A stretch of 64,000 nucleotides of DNA, taken from assembly GCA_963767635.1 (NCBI GenBank), contig CAVYEM010000001.1, forward strand, positions 682,001 to 746,000, given 5' to 3'. How positions within the stretch are numbered: the stretch's first letter is position 1; each line of letters begins with the position of its first letter. Below are positions 34,135-43,608 of the stretch, in pieces. The position numbers were made by a program, and so were the translations under genes. This DNA comes from CAVYEM01 sp963767635. Its GTDB lineage: Bacteria; Vulcanimicrobiota; Vulcanimicrobiia; Vulcanimicrobiales; Vulcanimicrobiaceae. Under the pieces are notes generated by a model that made no database searches, was not told the DNA's origin, and saw only the letters and a program-made list of their open reading frames with translations.

Positions 34135-36126
34135 TTACTTCAAATAGCGATCGAGCCAATCCAGCCATAAACGCGTAAGCGTTTCCGTCTGCTGCTCGTT
34201 GTCCGGTCCGTGGGTGTTCGCTGGAAATACGACAAAGCGGACCGGCACGTGATGTTCGTGCAGCGCGTGATAAAACTCGTAGGCTTGCGTTACCGGTACG
34301 ACGGGGTCGCCGTTCGTGCCCCAAATCAGCGTCGGCGTCGTCACCGCGCCCGCAAACGTTATCGGTGAATTGTTCCGGTAGATCCTATCGCCGCCCGGCG
34401 CGTAGGGCGAGATGCCTTGATAATAGCGATCTTGAACGTTGGACTCCGAAAAGGCGTACTCTTCGATCTCGTTGTTGACCGCGGCTCCCGAAACCGCGGC
34501 GCGCCACATGTGATATTGCGTGATCAGCCAGCTCGTCAGCAAACCGCCGTAGGACCACCCGCAGACGCCGACGCGTTGCGGGTCGGCTTGCGGAAGACGT
34601 TCGACCGCGCGAAGCCCGCTCATGATGTCCGCCGCAGGTCCGCGTACCGTATTGCCGATGATGGCGAGCAGGAACGTGTTTCCTGCATCGTCGCTGCCGC
34701 GGTAGTTGGGTTCGAACACGATGTAACCGTGCGATGCCATGAGCTGCGCGCGCGGCCATCCCGGCGCAGGTGAAAAATCCGTAATGCTGGCTTGTCCGGG
34801 ACCGCCGTGGATGTTGACGACGATGGGATACCTGCGGCCTTCAACCATGTGCGGCGGAAACGTCAGCACGCCATAATCCGTAAAGCCGTCCGGGCTGCGC
34901 CACGATATCTCCCGCTGCGCGCCGAGCTCCAAGTTTCGTACGAAATCGTTGAAGTGCGTGAGCCGCCGCGGCGCTGAGTCGATTGAAGAAAGGTAGTACA
35001 GTTCCTTTGCGCTACGCGTATCGCTCGCGACCAAGGCGATCGCCCCATTGTGCGAAGCACTGGCCGCGATTCCCGCATCGTATTCGCTGTCCTGGTACGA
35101 ATCGCAAGCGATGTTGAGGCCACTCAGGCGTAACGGGCGGAAATCGCCATGCAGATCGAGGATCCACGATCCCACGTGCGTACGGTCGGAGGCGCACACC
35201 AACAGCGCCTTTCCGTCAGGCAGCCATAGCGCGCCGCCTGCATCGAAATCGAAGCCGGCGGTAATGTCCGTGGTTCTGCCGGCATCGACCAGCCGAAACG
35301 TGTTTTCCGCCAAGTAGTTGCCGCCGCGGGGATACGAGTACAGCCATTGCGCGCCCGATGGCGAGAATTCAGGGCTGAGTTCAAAGGCATGATGATCGGT
35401 AAGCTTGCGAAGATGCGTGCCACGAATGTCGATCTCCCAAAGTGTCGAGTATTCGTTATCCCCGCTGGCAGTATTCGGCAGGCGCGTGAAAATGATCCGG
35501 CGGCCGTCCGGCGACCACGCGAATTGCGATGAAAAGATGCCGCCGGAATCGGTTTGGGGTAGCGTCCAGGCTCCCGATGTGAGCCGTTGCGCGTTTCCGT
35601 CGTTTGGCGAGACAAGCCATAGATGTTCCGCGGGCGCGTCCGTTCCCAGAGTATAATCGTTGTCGCCGGCCTCCAGAAACGGTCGGGACGACGGAACGTC
35701 AGCGACACCGGCGGCAATCTGACGGCCCGAAGGGCTCCACGCGAAATCCACGACTCTCGCAGGGAAATGCGTCAGTTGATGAACGCTCCCCGTTCCGATG
35801 CGCTCGAAGATCTGCATCGTTCCGGCGCGATCTTCACGGAGGAACGCCAGACGCGAACCGTCCGCAGACCATCGCGGCACCGATGCGGAACCGCCCGTCG
35901 CAAGAGTATGCCGCTCACCGCTTGACGCATCGACGAGTACGATCGCGTTTCGATCGTCCCGTATAATCGTCAACGCGATTTGCCGTCCGTTCGGCGAAAT
36001 GGCCGGTTCCTCTACGTCCGTAAGGGCACGCATGTCCGAGATCGCGATCGTTCTCGCATTCCCGATTGCGGGAAAGAATGCAGCGAACGCTACGAGCGCG
36101 ATGACAGCGGGACACCCGCGCGTCAC
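34135..36126 (-). CDS. S9 family (prolyl oligopeptidase/DPP-like) serine peptidase, exported
   Basis: I chose GTG 36126, which overlaps the fchA stop (GTGA) and starts a signal peptide (CPAVIALVAFAAFFPAIGNA). The longer frame would run antisense through fchA. A seven-bladed propeller follows (repeats of the PxWSxDG type, for example SVPRWSADGSRLAFL and SSQFAWSPDGRRIIF). The C-terminal hydrolase has VVNIHGGPG, Ser in GVCGWSYGGLLTSW, Asp in WGTNGDPVVPV and His in FPANTHGPDN. It probably degrades peptides in the periplasm. The gene ends 8 bases from the repeat array. Confidence 0.9.
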   Translation of the reverse strand: MTRGCPAVIALVAFAAFFPAIGNARTIAISDMRALTDVEEPAISPNGRQIALTIIRDDRNAIVLVDASSGERHTLATGGSASVPRWSADGSRLAFLREDRAGTMQIFERIGTGSVHQLTHFPARVVDFAWSPSGRQIAAGVADVPSSRPFLEAGDNDYTLGTDAPAEHLWLVSPNDGNAQRLTSGAWTLPQTDSGGIFSSQFAWSPDGRRIIFTRLPNTASGDNEYSTLWEIDIRGTHLRKLTDHHAFELSPEFSPSGAQWLYSYPRGGNYLAENTFRLVDAGRTTDITAGFDFDAGGALWLPDGKALLVCASDRTHVGSWILDLHGDFRPLRLSGLNIACDSYQDSEYDAGIAASASHNGAIALVASDTRSAKELYYLSSIDSAPRRLTHFNDFVRNLELGAQREISWRSPDGFTDYGVLTFPPHMVEGRRYPIVVNIHGGPGQASITDFSPAPGWPRAQLMASHGYIVFEPNYRGSDDAGNTFLLAIIGNTVRGPAADIMSGLRAVERLPQADPQRVGVCGWSYGGLLTSWLITQYHMWRAAVSGAAVNNEIEEYAFSESNVQDRYYQGISPYAPGGDRIYRNNSPITFAGAVTTPTLIWGTNGDPVVPVTQAYEFYHALHEHHVPVRFVVFPANTHGPDNEQQTETLTRLWLDWLDRYLK

Positions 36127-36717
36127 GGCGACAAACCAACCTTTGCGCGCAATGCCGTTGCCAGCGCCGTTCCTTCTCGTTCCACGCCTTCCAGCGTCGC
36201 TCGCTGCGTTGAAATCAGCGCGGCGTCTTTCATGAACTTGTGATTGATGCGCACGTTGTAAGCGCACGCGGCCAGTGCCGCGTTGCCGAATTCAACCGCG
36301 CAGCCGAGATCGCTCACCAGATTCGCATTGTTCAATTCGAACCCGTCCGCTGTTAGATGAAGCGCTTGTAAAGCCGCATGAGCTCCCTCGAGCGGCGTTT
36401 CTGCGGCGGCCGCCAATGCGCTTTGCATGCTCCCTTGCTCGTGGCGAGCTGACGACGACTGCCTGGAACGCCAGCTCGTCGCGCTCGCGCAGTTGCAGCA
36501 TCTGGGCGCGCAGACCGTCCGCTTGCGTGATGAGCCGGTTCGCCATGGCGTGCACGGTTGCGTACTTCTTTTCGCTCGCACAAATCCGGGCGACCATCGC
36601 CACGAGCGCGCACCCGGCCGCGCCCACGATCATGGCCGCGCTGCCTCCCCCCGGCGTCGGGTCGGCGGATGCGAGTTTTGTCAGATACCCTTCGAGCGAA
36701 CTCACGGGGTGGGTCAT
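36123..36717 (-). CDS. fchA: Formimidoyl-tetrahydrofolate cyclodeaminase / methenyl-THF cyclohydrolase family, frame-disrupted
   Basis: The start MTHPVSSLEGYLTKLASADP runs into the family signature PTPGGGSAAMIVGAAGCALV, then a helix-rich body (VHAMANRLITQADGLRAQML, RDELAFQAVV). After a shift near 36455 the frame continues ALAAAAETPLEGAHAALQAL and NLVSDLGCAVEFGNAALAAC to the end. About 198 residues, the usual size for this all-helical enzyme. It feeds the folate one-carbon pool and lies divergent to ahcY-metK. The peptidase gene overlaps its stop. Confidence 0.85.
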
Positions 36718-36810
36718 TAGGGATACCGGGAAGCAACTCTTGGTCAGCGGGGGGGGCACGCGACATGGCAGAATAGCCGGAAGTTCACATCCTCTGAAAG
36801 GACCACCACG

Positions 36811-38088
36811 TTGCAAGTACTCGAAGAAAACGCGCTGCGCGGCGACGTCAAGGATCGCGCGCTTGCGCCCGCCGGGCGATCCCGCATCGCATGGGCGGCC
36901 GCATACATGCCCGTGCTCGCGCAAATTCGGGAGCGCTTTGCCGAGCAGAAGCCGCTGGCGGGCGTGCGGATCGGCGCCTGCCTGCACGTGACGACGGAAA
37001 CGGCGAATCTCATGCTCGCGCTTCAGGCCGGCGGGGCCGAAATCGCGCTGTGCGCCAGCAACCCGCTCTCCACGCAGGACGACGTCGCCGCTGCGCTGTG
37101 CGAATACGGCATTCCAACGTACGCGATCAAAGGCGAAGACCACCAGACGTATTACCGCCACATCGAGTCGGTCATTGAAACCAAGCCGCACATGTCCATG
37201 GACGACGGATGCGATTTGGTCAACACGATCTATGCCAAGCACAAAGAGCTGCTCGCGGAAATGATCGGCGGCTGCGAGGAAACCACGACCGGCGTCATTC
37301 GTCTCAAGGCGATGCAAAAGGACGGTGTGCTGCCCTACCCCGTCGTCGCGGTGAACAACGCGCTGACCAAGCACATGTTCGACAATCGGTACGGGACGGG
37401 TCAGTCGACGCTCGACGGCATCATTCGCGCGACGAACGTCCTTCTCGCCGGCCGCACGGTGGTGGTGGTCGGATACGGCTGGTGCGGCCGCGGCATCGCT
37501 TCACGCGCATCGGGAATGGGCGCGCACGTCATCGTCACCGAAGTCGACCCGCGCAAGGCGCTCGAAGCGGTGATGGACGGTTACCGCGTCATGACGATGG
37601 ACGAGGCGGTGAAACAAGGCGACGTATTCGTGACGGTGACGGGCAATTACCACGTCATCGACGAGCGGCACTTCAAGAACATGAAGGATGGCGCGATCGT
37701 GTGCAACTCCGGCCATTTCAACGACGAACTTAATCTCAAGTGTCTGCCGAACATCAGCAAGGGCAAAACGGAGCCGCGCGCGTTCGTCGAGCAGTACGAA
37801 TTGCACGACGGGCGAAAAGTCTGCATTCTTGCCGACGGCCGGCTCATTAACTTGGCCGCAGCCGAAGGACACCCGGCCGCCGTGATGGACATGTCGTTTG
37901 CCAATCAGGCGATGTCGGCAGCGTATCTTGCGCAGAATCACGCCGACCTGGAAAAGAACGTGTACGACGTTCCCGAGCACATCGACGAAGAAGTCGCTAA
38001 ACTGAAACTGGCGTCCATGAACGTGGATATCGATACGCTCACACCGCAGCAGATCAAGTACATGGCTTCTTGGAGCGAAGGGACGTAG
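36811..38088 (+). CDS. ahcY: Adenosylhomocysteinase
   Basis: It hydrolyses S-adenosylhomocysteine to adenosine and homocysteine, using bound NAD. Recognisable segments: ACLHVTTETANLMLALQAGG, CASNPLSTQDDVAAAL, the catalytic GGCEETTTGVIRLKAM and VNNALTKHMFDNRYGTGQST, the Rossmann VVVVGYGWCGRGIASRASGM, and the C-terminal HPAAVMDMSFANQA. The start is a TTG with GAAAGGACC upstream. The 425-residue length fits the shorter prokaryotic form. It directly precedes metK, so the two work in one SAM cycle. Confidence 0.95.
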   Translation: MQVLEENALRGDVKDRALAPAGRSRIAWAAAYMPVLAQIRERFAEQKPLAGVRIGACLHVTTETANLMLALQAGGAEIALCASNPLSTQDDVAAALCEYGIPTYAIKGEDHQTYYRHIESVIETKPHMSMDDGCDLVNTIYAKHKELLAEMIGGCEETTTGVIRLKAMQKDGVLPYPVVAVNNALTKHMFDNRYGTGQSTLDGIIRATNVLLAGRTVVVVGYGWCGRGIASRASGMGAHVIVTEVDPRKALEAVMDGYRVMTMDEAVKQGDVFVTVTGNYHVIDERHFKNMKDGAIVCNSGHFNDELNLKCLPNISKGKTEPRAFVEQYELHDGRKVCILADGRLINLAAAEGHPAAVMDMSFANQAMSAAYLAQNHADLEKNVYDVPEHIDEEVAKLKLASMNVDIDTLTPQQIKYMASWSEGT

Positions 38089-38090
38089 CA

Positions 38091-39312
38091 ATGGCGTATC
38101 GTCGATTGTTTACCAGCGAATCGGTGACGGAGGGTCATCCGGACAAAGTCGCCGATCAGATTTCGGACGCAGTGCTGGATGCTATTCTCAAAGACGATCC
38201 ATACGGCCGCGTTGCGTGCGAAACGTTCGCAATCACGGGGCAGATTCACATCGCCGGCGAGATCACGACCTCCACGTACATCGACATTCCGCGTATCGTG
38301 CGCGGCGTGATTGAAGACATCGGCTATACCAAGTCCGCCGTCGGATTCGATGCGGAGACCTGCGGCGTGAGCGTTTCCATCGACGAGCAGTCCGCCGACA
38401 TCGCGATGGGCGTGAACAAATCGCTCGAGGCCAAGGCCGGCGAGCATCCCGACGACGTGTTCGAACGCATCGGAGCGGGCGATCAAGGCATGATGTTCGG
38501 CTATGCGTGTCGCGATACGGAAGAACTGATGCCGCTGCCGATCGTTCTTGCGCACAATCTGACGCGGCATCTAGCCGCCGTGCGCAAGAACGGCGACATT
38601 CCGTATCTTACGCCCGGACGGCAAGTCGCAAGTGACCGTCGAGTACGACGGCGACAAACCAATCCGCGTCGAAGCCGTCGTCATTTCGACGCAGCACGAT
38701 CCCGACATTCCGCTGGAAACGATCCGCTCGGAGATCACGGAGAAGGTGATCAATCACGTCATTCCGGCTTCGTTGCGTGACGCCGATACGCGCGTGTACG
38801 TCAATCCGACGGGTCGTTTTGTAATCGGCGGCCCCAAGGGCGATGCAGGTTTGACGGGACGCAAAATCATCGCAGACACGTACGGCGGCATGGCACGCCA
38901 CGGCGGCGGTGCGTTTTCCGGCAAGGATCCGACGAAGGTCGATCGCTCCGCGGCGTATGCAGCGCGTCACGTGGCCAAAAATGTCGTTGCCGCGGGGCTG
39001 GCCGACCGCTGCGAGGTGCAAGTCGCGTACGCCATCGGCGTGGCGCATCCGATGAGCGTGCTCATCGAGACGTTCGGAACCGCGAAGATTCCCGAAGATC
39101 AGATCGCAGAACTCGTGAAGAAGACGTTCGATCTGCGGCCCGCCGCCATCATCCACAACCTGGATTTGCGGCGGCCGATTTACCGCCAGACGGCTGCGTA
39201 CGGACACTTCGGCCGTCCGGATCTCGATTTGCCGTGGGAACGGTTGGACAAAGCCGAGGCGTTGCGCGCCGGGGCAGGTTCCGACGCGCTCAAGGTGCCG
39301 AACTTCACTTGA
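38091..39312 (+). CDS. metK: S-adenosylmethionine synthetase, one frame shift
   Basis: It makes SAM from methionine and ATP. The N-terminal half shows LFTSESVTEGHPDKVADQIS, GAGDQGMMFGYAC and LMPLPIVLAHNLTRHLA. After a shift near 38611 (true reading YLRPDGKSQV) come VVISTQHDPDI, NPTGRFVIGGPKGDAGLTGR and DTYGGMARHGGGAFSGKDPT. Both catalytic loops and the Lys/Asp ligands are intact. An essential gene broken by one base strongly suggests sequence error. It starts 2 bases after the ahcY stop. Confidence 0.95.
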
Positions 39313-39425
39313 GGCGCGGGCCTATAATTCGGACCGCATGCGAACGCCTGCGGTCCTTTTCACGTTCTATGGTAGAAGCAGTCATGGGTACCATCGCAGG
39401 CAGTACCCGGTACAAAGGAGATTAC

Positions 39426-40019
39426 ATGAACCTTCGAAGCGGAATCCCGGCGCTGGCCATGCTGTTGGCGTTCGTTCTTCCGGTGGCAGCGCTGGCCCAA
39501 ACGGTGACGCTCCAGCAAGGCCAAACTCTGAACATTCAAATGCAGGATTCACTGGACTCCGGCACCGCGTACGCGGGTGAGCATTTCACCGCTCGCGCCG
39601 TCGCGCCGTATCCCAACGACGATTCCACGTTCGCCAATGCGATCATCAACGGGACGGTCGTAAAGGTGATTCAAGCGGGACAGGGCCGCAATCCGGAACT
39701 GCACTTGGCGTGGGATTCGATCACGCTGCAAAACGGGGCAAGCTATCCGATCAATGCCGTCATGACGCAGGGCGCTGCGAAGCAGCAAAACCGTAACGGC
39801 GGTCACGTCGCGCTCACGACGATCGGCGGCATGCTGCTGGGCAACGCGATCGGCAAAACGATCTTCCACACCAACGTCGGGGGCCTCGCCGGCGCCGCCG
39901 GCGGGTTCTTAGTCGGCTACAACAAAAAATCCAACATCGCGATGAAGCAGGGGACCACGCTGCAGCTCACGCTGACCCGCCCGCTCATGGTTCGCCGTCA
40001 GGCGGGGCACCCGTACTAA
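39426..40019 (+). CDS. Exported protein with glycine-zipper segment, unknown function
   Basis: AAAGGAG precedes ATG 39426. A signal peptide (GIPALAMLLAFVLPVAALA) leads to a beta-rich domain (TVTLQQGQTLNIQMQDSLDS, HFTARAVAPY, GTVVKVIQAGQG). A glycine-rich hydrophobic stretch follows (TTIGGMLLGNAIGKTIFHTN, VGGLAGAAGGFLVGYN) that resembles a glycine zipper. 197 residues. A TATAAT at 39323-39328 may be the promoter -10. No family name can be given. Similar layouts occur in envelope-associated proteins. Confidence 0.65.
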   Translation: MNLRSGIPALAMLLAFVLPVAALAQTVTLQQGQTLNIQMQDSLDSGTAYAGEHFTARAVAPYPNDDSTFANAIINGTVVKVIQAGQGRNPELHLAWDSITLQNGASYPINAVMTQGAAKQQNRNGGHVALTTIGGMLLGNAIGKTIFHTNVGGLAGAAGGFLVGYNKKSNIAMKQGTTLQLTLTRPLMVRRQAGHPY

Positions 40020-40084
40020 TGTGACGGTTCAGGGTCTGGTACAGCGATGCGGCTCTCTTCATTAGAAGGGGGCCGCACTGCTTT

Positions 40085-40579
40085 TCAACGCTCCGTCGGC
40101 GGTCCCCACAATGGGTAGGGGATGCCGGCGCTGCGATTCGCAGCCAGCGCGATGAGGATTAGCGTTGCAACCGCCAGCATCAGCCAGGCGAAATCTCCGA
40201 GGGTCGGCAGCACGCCGAGTGCCACGATGAGCGTCGTCGCGCCGGCCGGTGCGTGCTCGCAGCGTAGGAAGTGCATGAGCAGCGCCGTCAAGGCCAGCGC
40301 CATCGCGGCCGCGAGCGTGCGATGGAAGTTCACGTGCGGTGAGAACGGGACGCCCATCTCTCCGGTTGCCCAAAGCGCCAGATAGCCGCAGCCCGCGCCG
40401 ATGGCATGCCCGAACAAAACATTCCGAGGCGCCGACGTTCGCTCGGCGGGGTAGCCGAAAATGAGGATTGCGGTGGGACCGAGCGAGGGAAAAATGTACG
40501 GGCGATTCGTCACGACCGCGATCGCGCCCGTAACCAACATCGCGACGAAACTCCAAACGGCAGGCCGCATCGCTCGCAT
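40085..40579 (-). CDS. HPP-family integral membrane protein
   Basis: From the ATG at 40579 the protein has four hydrophobic segments. The conserved motifs are IFPSLGPTAILIFGYP, APRNVLFGHAIGAGCGYLAL and CEHAPAGATTLIVALGVLP, the HPP-type loop. An upstream ATG at 40669 would add a positively charged stretch overlapping the tRNA region, which is less likely. HPP-family members in cyanobacteria and plastids have been linked to nitrite transport, so small-ion transport is possible. Confidence 0.8.
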   Translation of the reverse strand: MRAMRPAVWSFVAMLVTGAIAVVTNRPYIFPSLGPTAILIFGYPAERTSAPRNVLFGHAIGAGCGYLALWATGEMGVPFSPHVNFHRTLAAAMALALTALLMHFLRCEHAPAGATTLIVALGVLPTLGDFAWLMLAVATLILIALAANRSAGIPYPLWGPPTER

Positions 40580-40674
40580 GTTCGCGGTGCGAAATAACGA
40601 TACTTTTGCATTTCGGCGCGGCGCCCGGCAAGGAGGCGCTACCGGAACGGCCAATAGCGGCTCGTTCACGCCGT

Positions 40675-40747
40675 TCCGGATTAGCTCAGTTGGTAGAGCA
40701 GCTGACTGTTAATCAGCGGGTCGTTGGTTCGAGTCCAACATCCGGAG
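40675..40747 (+). tRNA. tRNA-Asn (anticodon GTT)
   Basis: The acceptor stem TCCGGAT pairs with ATCCGGA (40740-40746), with G as discriminator. The D-arm is TTAGCTCAGTTGGTAGAGC. The anticodon arm is CTGAC-TGTTAAT-CAG with GTT. The T-arm is GTTGGTTCGAGTCCAAC. No CCA is encoded. Its 3' half is the integration target of the genomic island that follows. Confidence 0.95.
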
Positions 40748-40748
40748 C
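40706..40748. repeat. attL-like direct repeat (tRNA-Asn 3' half)
   Basis: These 43 bases, from the anticodon loop to just past the tRNA end, recur at 61388-61430 with one mismatch (C at 40743, A at 61425). Integration at a tRNA 3' half by a site-specific recombinase leaves exactly this signature. Confidence 0.8.
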
Positions 40749-40751
40749 ATT

Positions 40752-40790
40752 GAAAACAAAAGCCGCCCCTAAGGGGTGGCTTTCGTTTTC
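40752..40790 (+). terminator. Terminator after tRNA-Asn
   Basis: The stem is AAAGCCGCCCCT/AGGGGTGGCTTT with outer arms GAAAAC/GTTTTC. It starts 5 bases after the tRNA. Confidence 0.75.
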
Positions 40791-40805
40791 AACTCTGCGG
40801 GGGTG

Positions 40806-40985
40806 GACGAGAACCGTCATGGTGAGCGAGCGCACGATGTGCGAGTCGAACCACGAGTCCAACATCCGGAGCCAAGTACTAAAAGCCCACCCCACGACGG
40901 GGTGGGCTTTTGGTACTTCAACTCGTGATGGTGTGACGAGAACCGTCATGGTGAGCGAGCGCACGATGCGCGAGTCGAACCACGA
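40806..40985. repeat. Two long-form REP copies beside the tRNA
   Basis: Copies near 40807-40857 and 40935-40985 read ACGAGAACCGTCATGGTGAG, then GAGCGCACGATG(T/C)GCGAG, then TCGAACCACGAG. They share the GTCATGGTGAGC...GTCGAACCA frame of the 5.6- and 23.6-kb elements, with an inserted GAGCGCAC...GTGCG palindrome in place of CCT. Three more copies follow the right island end. Confidence 0.75.
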
Positions 40986-41001
40986 GTCCAACATCCGGAG
41001 C
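40855..41001. repeat. 147-bp direct repeat matching 61413-61560
   Basis: It is composed of a tRNA 3'-end fragment (GAGTCCAACATCCGGAGC), the hairpin above, a long-form REP copy and a second tRNA-end fragment. The right copy at 61413-61560 differs at only a few positions and by one inserted base. This is an alternative or additional boundary for the island. Confidence 0.7.
40875..40917. terminator. Strong bidirectional hairpin terminator in the left repeat
   Basis: A perfect 13-bp stem AAAAGCCCACCCC/GGGGTGGGCTTTT has a 5-base loop and outer AGTACT/GGTACT arms. A near-identical hairpin is at 61433-61475. A-tract and T-tract on either side allow termination in both directions. Confidence 0.7.
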
Positions 41002-41124
41002 CAACCGAGGCAGTTTCGCCGCTGAAATAGCGGCGCTTGCCGTTAATTTGAACGCGCATTGATACCGGCCGTCAGCACGCCAAATCGGCCGGCTACCCTC
41101 GTGATCCGCTATTCGATCTTTCAT
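40918..41124 (-). CDS. Possible small protein at the island edge
   Basis: On the minus strand AAGGAG precedes an ATG at 41124. The first 40 residues (MKDRIADHEGSRPIWRADGR...) look protein-like, but the rest is translation of the repeat. The real stop may have been lost when the repeat formed. Weak support. Confidence 0.25.
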   Translation of the reverse strand: MKDRIADHEGSRPIWRADGRYQCAFKLTASAAISAAKLPRLAPDVGLVVRLAHRALAHHDGSRHTITS

Positions 41125-41171
41125 TTGATTCTCCTTAGTTCGATTCCGATTCATGTTCGAATCTTTCGATT

Positions 41172-41366
41172 TCAGCGAGAGGCTATCGGATTGTCGGCCT
41201 TCCGTCCGTCCGCGACAGATAGCGCATCGGCGGAGTATTCCGGCTTCGGTTCGATCCAACGATCGACCGTGTGCGCGTGAACGTGCAACCGTTGAGCGAC
41301 TTCGGCTCGTGTAACTTTTGCGCGCAATCCGATGCGGCCACTATGAGCCCTCCTTCGTGACAACAC
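41172..41366 (-). CDS. Excisionase-like helix-turn-helix protein
   Basis: The 64 residues include a MerR/Xis-type helix-turn-helix: TRAEVAQRLHVHAHTVDRWI. Small HTH proteins of this kind beside an att site usually act as recombination directionality factors. The N-terminus is unclear, and the TTG before RAKVTRAEV is possible. It follows the ORF at 41341-41658 on the same strand with a small overlap. No integrase gene is found with it. Confidence 0.45.
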   Translation of the reverse strand: MLSRRRAHSGRIGLRAKVTRAEVAQRLHVHAHTVDRWIEPKPEYSADALSVADGRKADNPIASR

Positions 41367-41658
41367 GGAGACCTGCCGCGTCGATCGCTGCGACGACGGC
41401 GTTGCCGCGAAGGCCGCGCTCGTTCAGGCTGCGGCGAAGCCGTTCGACGGGCGTTTTCTCCCCAGCTGCGAGAGCCTGTTGTGCAGCCGTTAGCAGCCGA
41501 AGGAGCTCAGCATCGGTCGCACGCGGGATCTGTCGGAATTTCAGGATGCCGAGCGATCGGAGGGATCCATCATCGAGCAGGTCGAGCGCAGCCCGGTGAT
41601 GGTGGTCACCGCGATAACCGCACAAAGCAGCACGTTCACGCGCGAGGACATCGATCAA
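41341..41658 (-). CDS. Small helical protein of unknown function
   Basis: The C-terminal 65 residues look genuine (DAELLRLLTAAQQALAAGEK, PVERLRRSLNERGLRGNAVV) and end just before the excisionase-like gene. GGAGGG lies inside this end as a ribosome site for the next gene. The first 40 residues overlap the relaxase fragment on the other strand and are doubtful. Confidence 0.3.
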   Translation of the reverse strand: MIDVLARERAALCGYRGDHHHRAALDLLDDGSLRSLGILKFRQIPRATDAELLRLLTAAQQALAAGEKTPVERLRRSLNERGLRGNAVVAAIDAAGLRVVTKEGS

Positions 41659-43580
41659 TGGATTTCGGCCCGCATATCTGATCCCGATGAGGTCGAACGT
41701 CTAGGAGACCTAATAGTTTGCGGGGACGAGGTGCGCGTGCTGTCCGCCTATCCGGTGCAGGCTCTGATGACGACGACGGAGATTTTTGCGATCGAAGATG
41801 CCTTGGATGGTGATGCTCGACGCTTGGCGGCAACTGCCTTGAGTATCACGCAGTCCGAGGTCGATGCTGCGATTCAGTCTTACGAGCAGCAAGAAGCCGT
41901 CGCGTCGCGGGCATGTCTTCCGGCTGTCGGATGAGCAGCGTGCGTCGCTGCAGCAACTCTCCCGCGCCTCGCTCGTCGCTATCGAAGGGTTACCGGGTGT
42001 CGGCAAGACTACGATTCAGGGCGCGGTGCGCGTGCTTGGTGAGCAGCTCGGCCGTAAGGTCGTAGGACTAACGCTATCTCAGGCGGCCGCGGAGCGTCTC
42101 GAAGCCGAGGCCGGCTTTCGGTGCGTCAATACCGCCAGAGCACGGATGCTTGAAGAAGGCAACAATCCAGTAATTCCGCACAACGGCATTGTCGTCGTCG
42201 ACGAGGCTGCAATGGTGGACTCGCGCGCGAACGGCAAGATTTTGGAACTCGCGCGCGCGCGGAAGTGTTGTGGTGGAGATTGGCGATGTACGCCAATTGC
42301 AACCGATCGATTTCGGCGCTTCATTCCGAATCGTCAGAGATGCGGCGCGGGACGTTGGGACGTACTGCGAGCTTCGCGATATCCAGCGGCAGGAGCGCGG
42401 ATGGCATCGTGAGGCAGTGGTGCAATTAGCCGATGCGATTGCCGAGCGCGATGAGAACGCGCGTCTCGCCAAGGTCGGCGCTGCACTTCGGATCTTAGAA
42501 GACAATGGCGCGATCACGTGGACCGACGATCGTGATGCTGCGATCGACGCAGCTATCGGATGCTCTCAGGCGCGCCGGAGTGCCGGCCTAGATACATTGA
42601 CCCTCGCTTCTGATAAGGACAGCGTTCGCCATCTCTCGGAGGAGGATCGGCGGCGCGACGGACGCGAGGGGCAGGGGCGGCGATATGCGACCGACGGCGG
42701 TCTTCGGGAGTTCGCACCTGGCGATCGACTGATGTTCTTGGAGAACAGTCTCGGTCGCAATGGCCTCGGCGTCCGCAACGGAGATCGCGGGACTGTGCTT
42801 GAGGCGAAGCCCAATCAGATTACCGTGCATCTCGATGGCAAGGCCGAGCAGATGGTGACATTCTCGCCAAAGGCGTATCGGGCGTTCGATTACGCGAACG
42901 CCTGCACCGTTCATAAGTCGCAGGGAGCCAGCGTCGATGCCGCCGTTTCGCTGATCGATCGCAGCGCGTCGGCCGAACTGCTGTTTGTTGCCGCAAGCAG
43001 ATCGCGGCGAGAGCTCGATATCGTCGTGCCTCGCTCGGCGTTCCGTGACATCAACGAACTGGCAGAGCACGTCGCCGAGCGGATATCGCTGAAGACGACA
43101 ACGAGAACGTACGACGAACTGCTGGAGCGAACCGGCGGCAAGCAAACGATCCGCGTGCAGAACATCGAAGCGCAACGGGCAGCACTGCCGCTTCGTCGCG
43201 TCTATGAGGCGGACGTCGTCGAGCCGCTTCGCGCGCTGCAGTTGGATCGCGTCGACCAGGCTCGCGAAGCCTATCGGGAACGCAAGGGTGAGATCGCGGA
43301 GTCGGGGCTCTCGATGGAAGACCGTCTGGAGGCTGGCCGGGACGCGCTGCGCGCAATGCGGACCGCGGTGACTGCCGCCTATCGGGAGCTGCGTCCGCAG
43401 CCCTTCGGAGAATGGCTGCACGAGCGAGAGGAACGGCGGGAGCGGGTCCGGCCGTCCGTCGATCGGCGGGAAGAGCAAGAGCAGACGATCCACCGGGAGC
43501 GGCGTGAGCGGGCTATGAGCGGCGAGTTCTCGCAGGCGGAGGAGATGTCCGCAAGGCCAGGGTTCGACCGCGAGCGATGA
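41596..43580 (+). CDS. MobF/TraA-type conjugative relaxase, helicase half only, frame-disrupted
   Basis: A RecD-like SF1 helicase is recognisable: Walker A AIEGLPGVGKTTIQGAV, Walker B IVVVDEAAMVDS, VEIGDVRQLQPIDFG, and VHKSQGASVDAAV with the late arginine motif LFVAASRSRRELD. The region before it (VMVVTAITAQSSTFTREDID) is typical of the linker after the relaxase domain in TraA. The N-terminal HUH relaxase domain itself is absent. Shifts lie near 41900 and 42265. It is a relic of a conjugative or mobilisable element and cannot nick DNA without its first domain. Confidence 0.75.
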
Positions 43581-43608
43581 CAGTCGCGCTTAAATGTTGC
43601 CGGCCGTC

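Noticed and set aside
36718..36810. SAM or SAH riboswitch before ahcY-metK
   Set aside because: The 93-base gap between fchA and ahcY is too short, and I see none of the conserved riboswitch cores.
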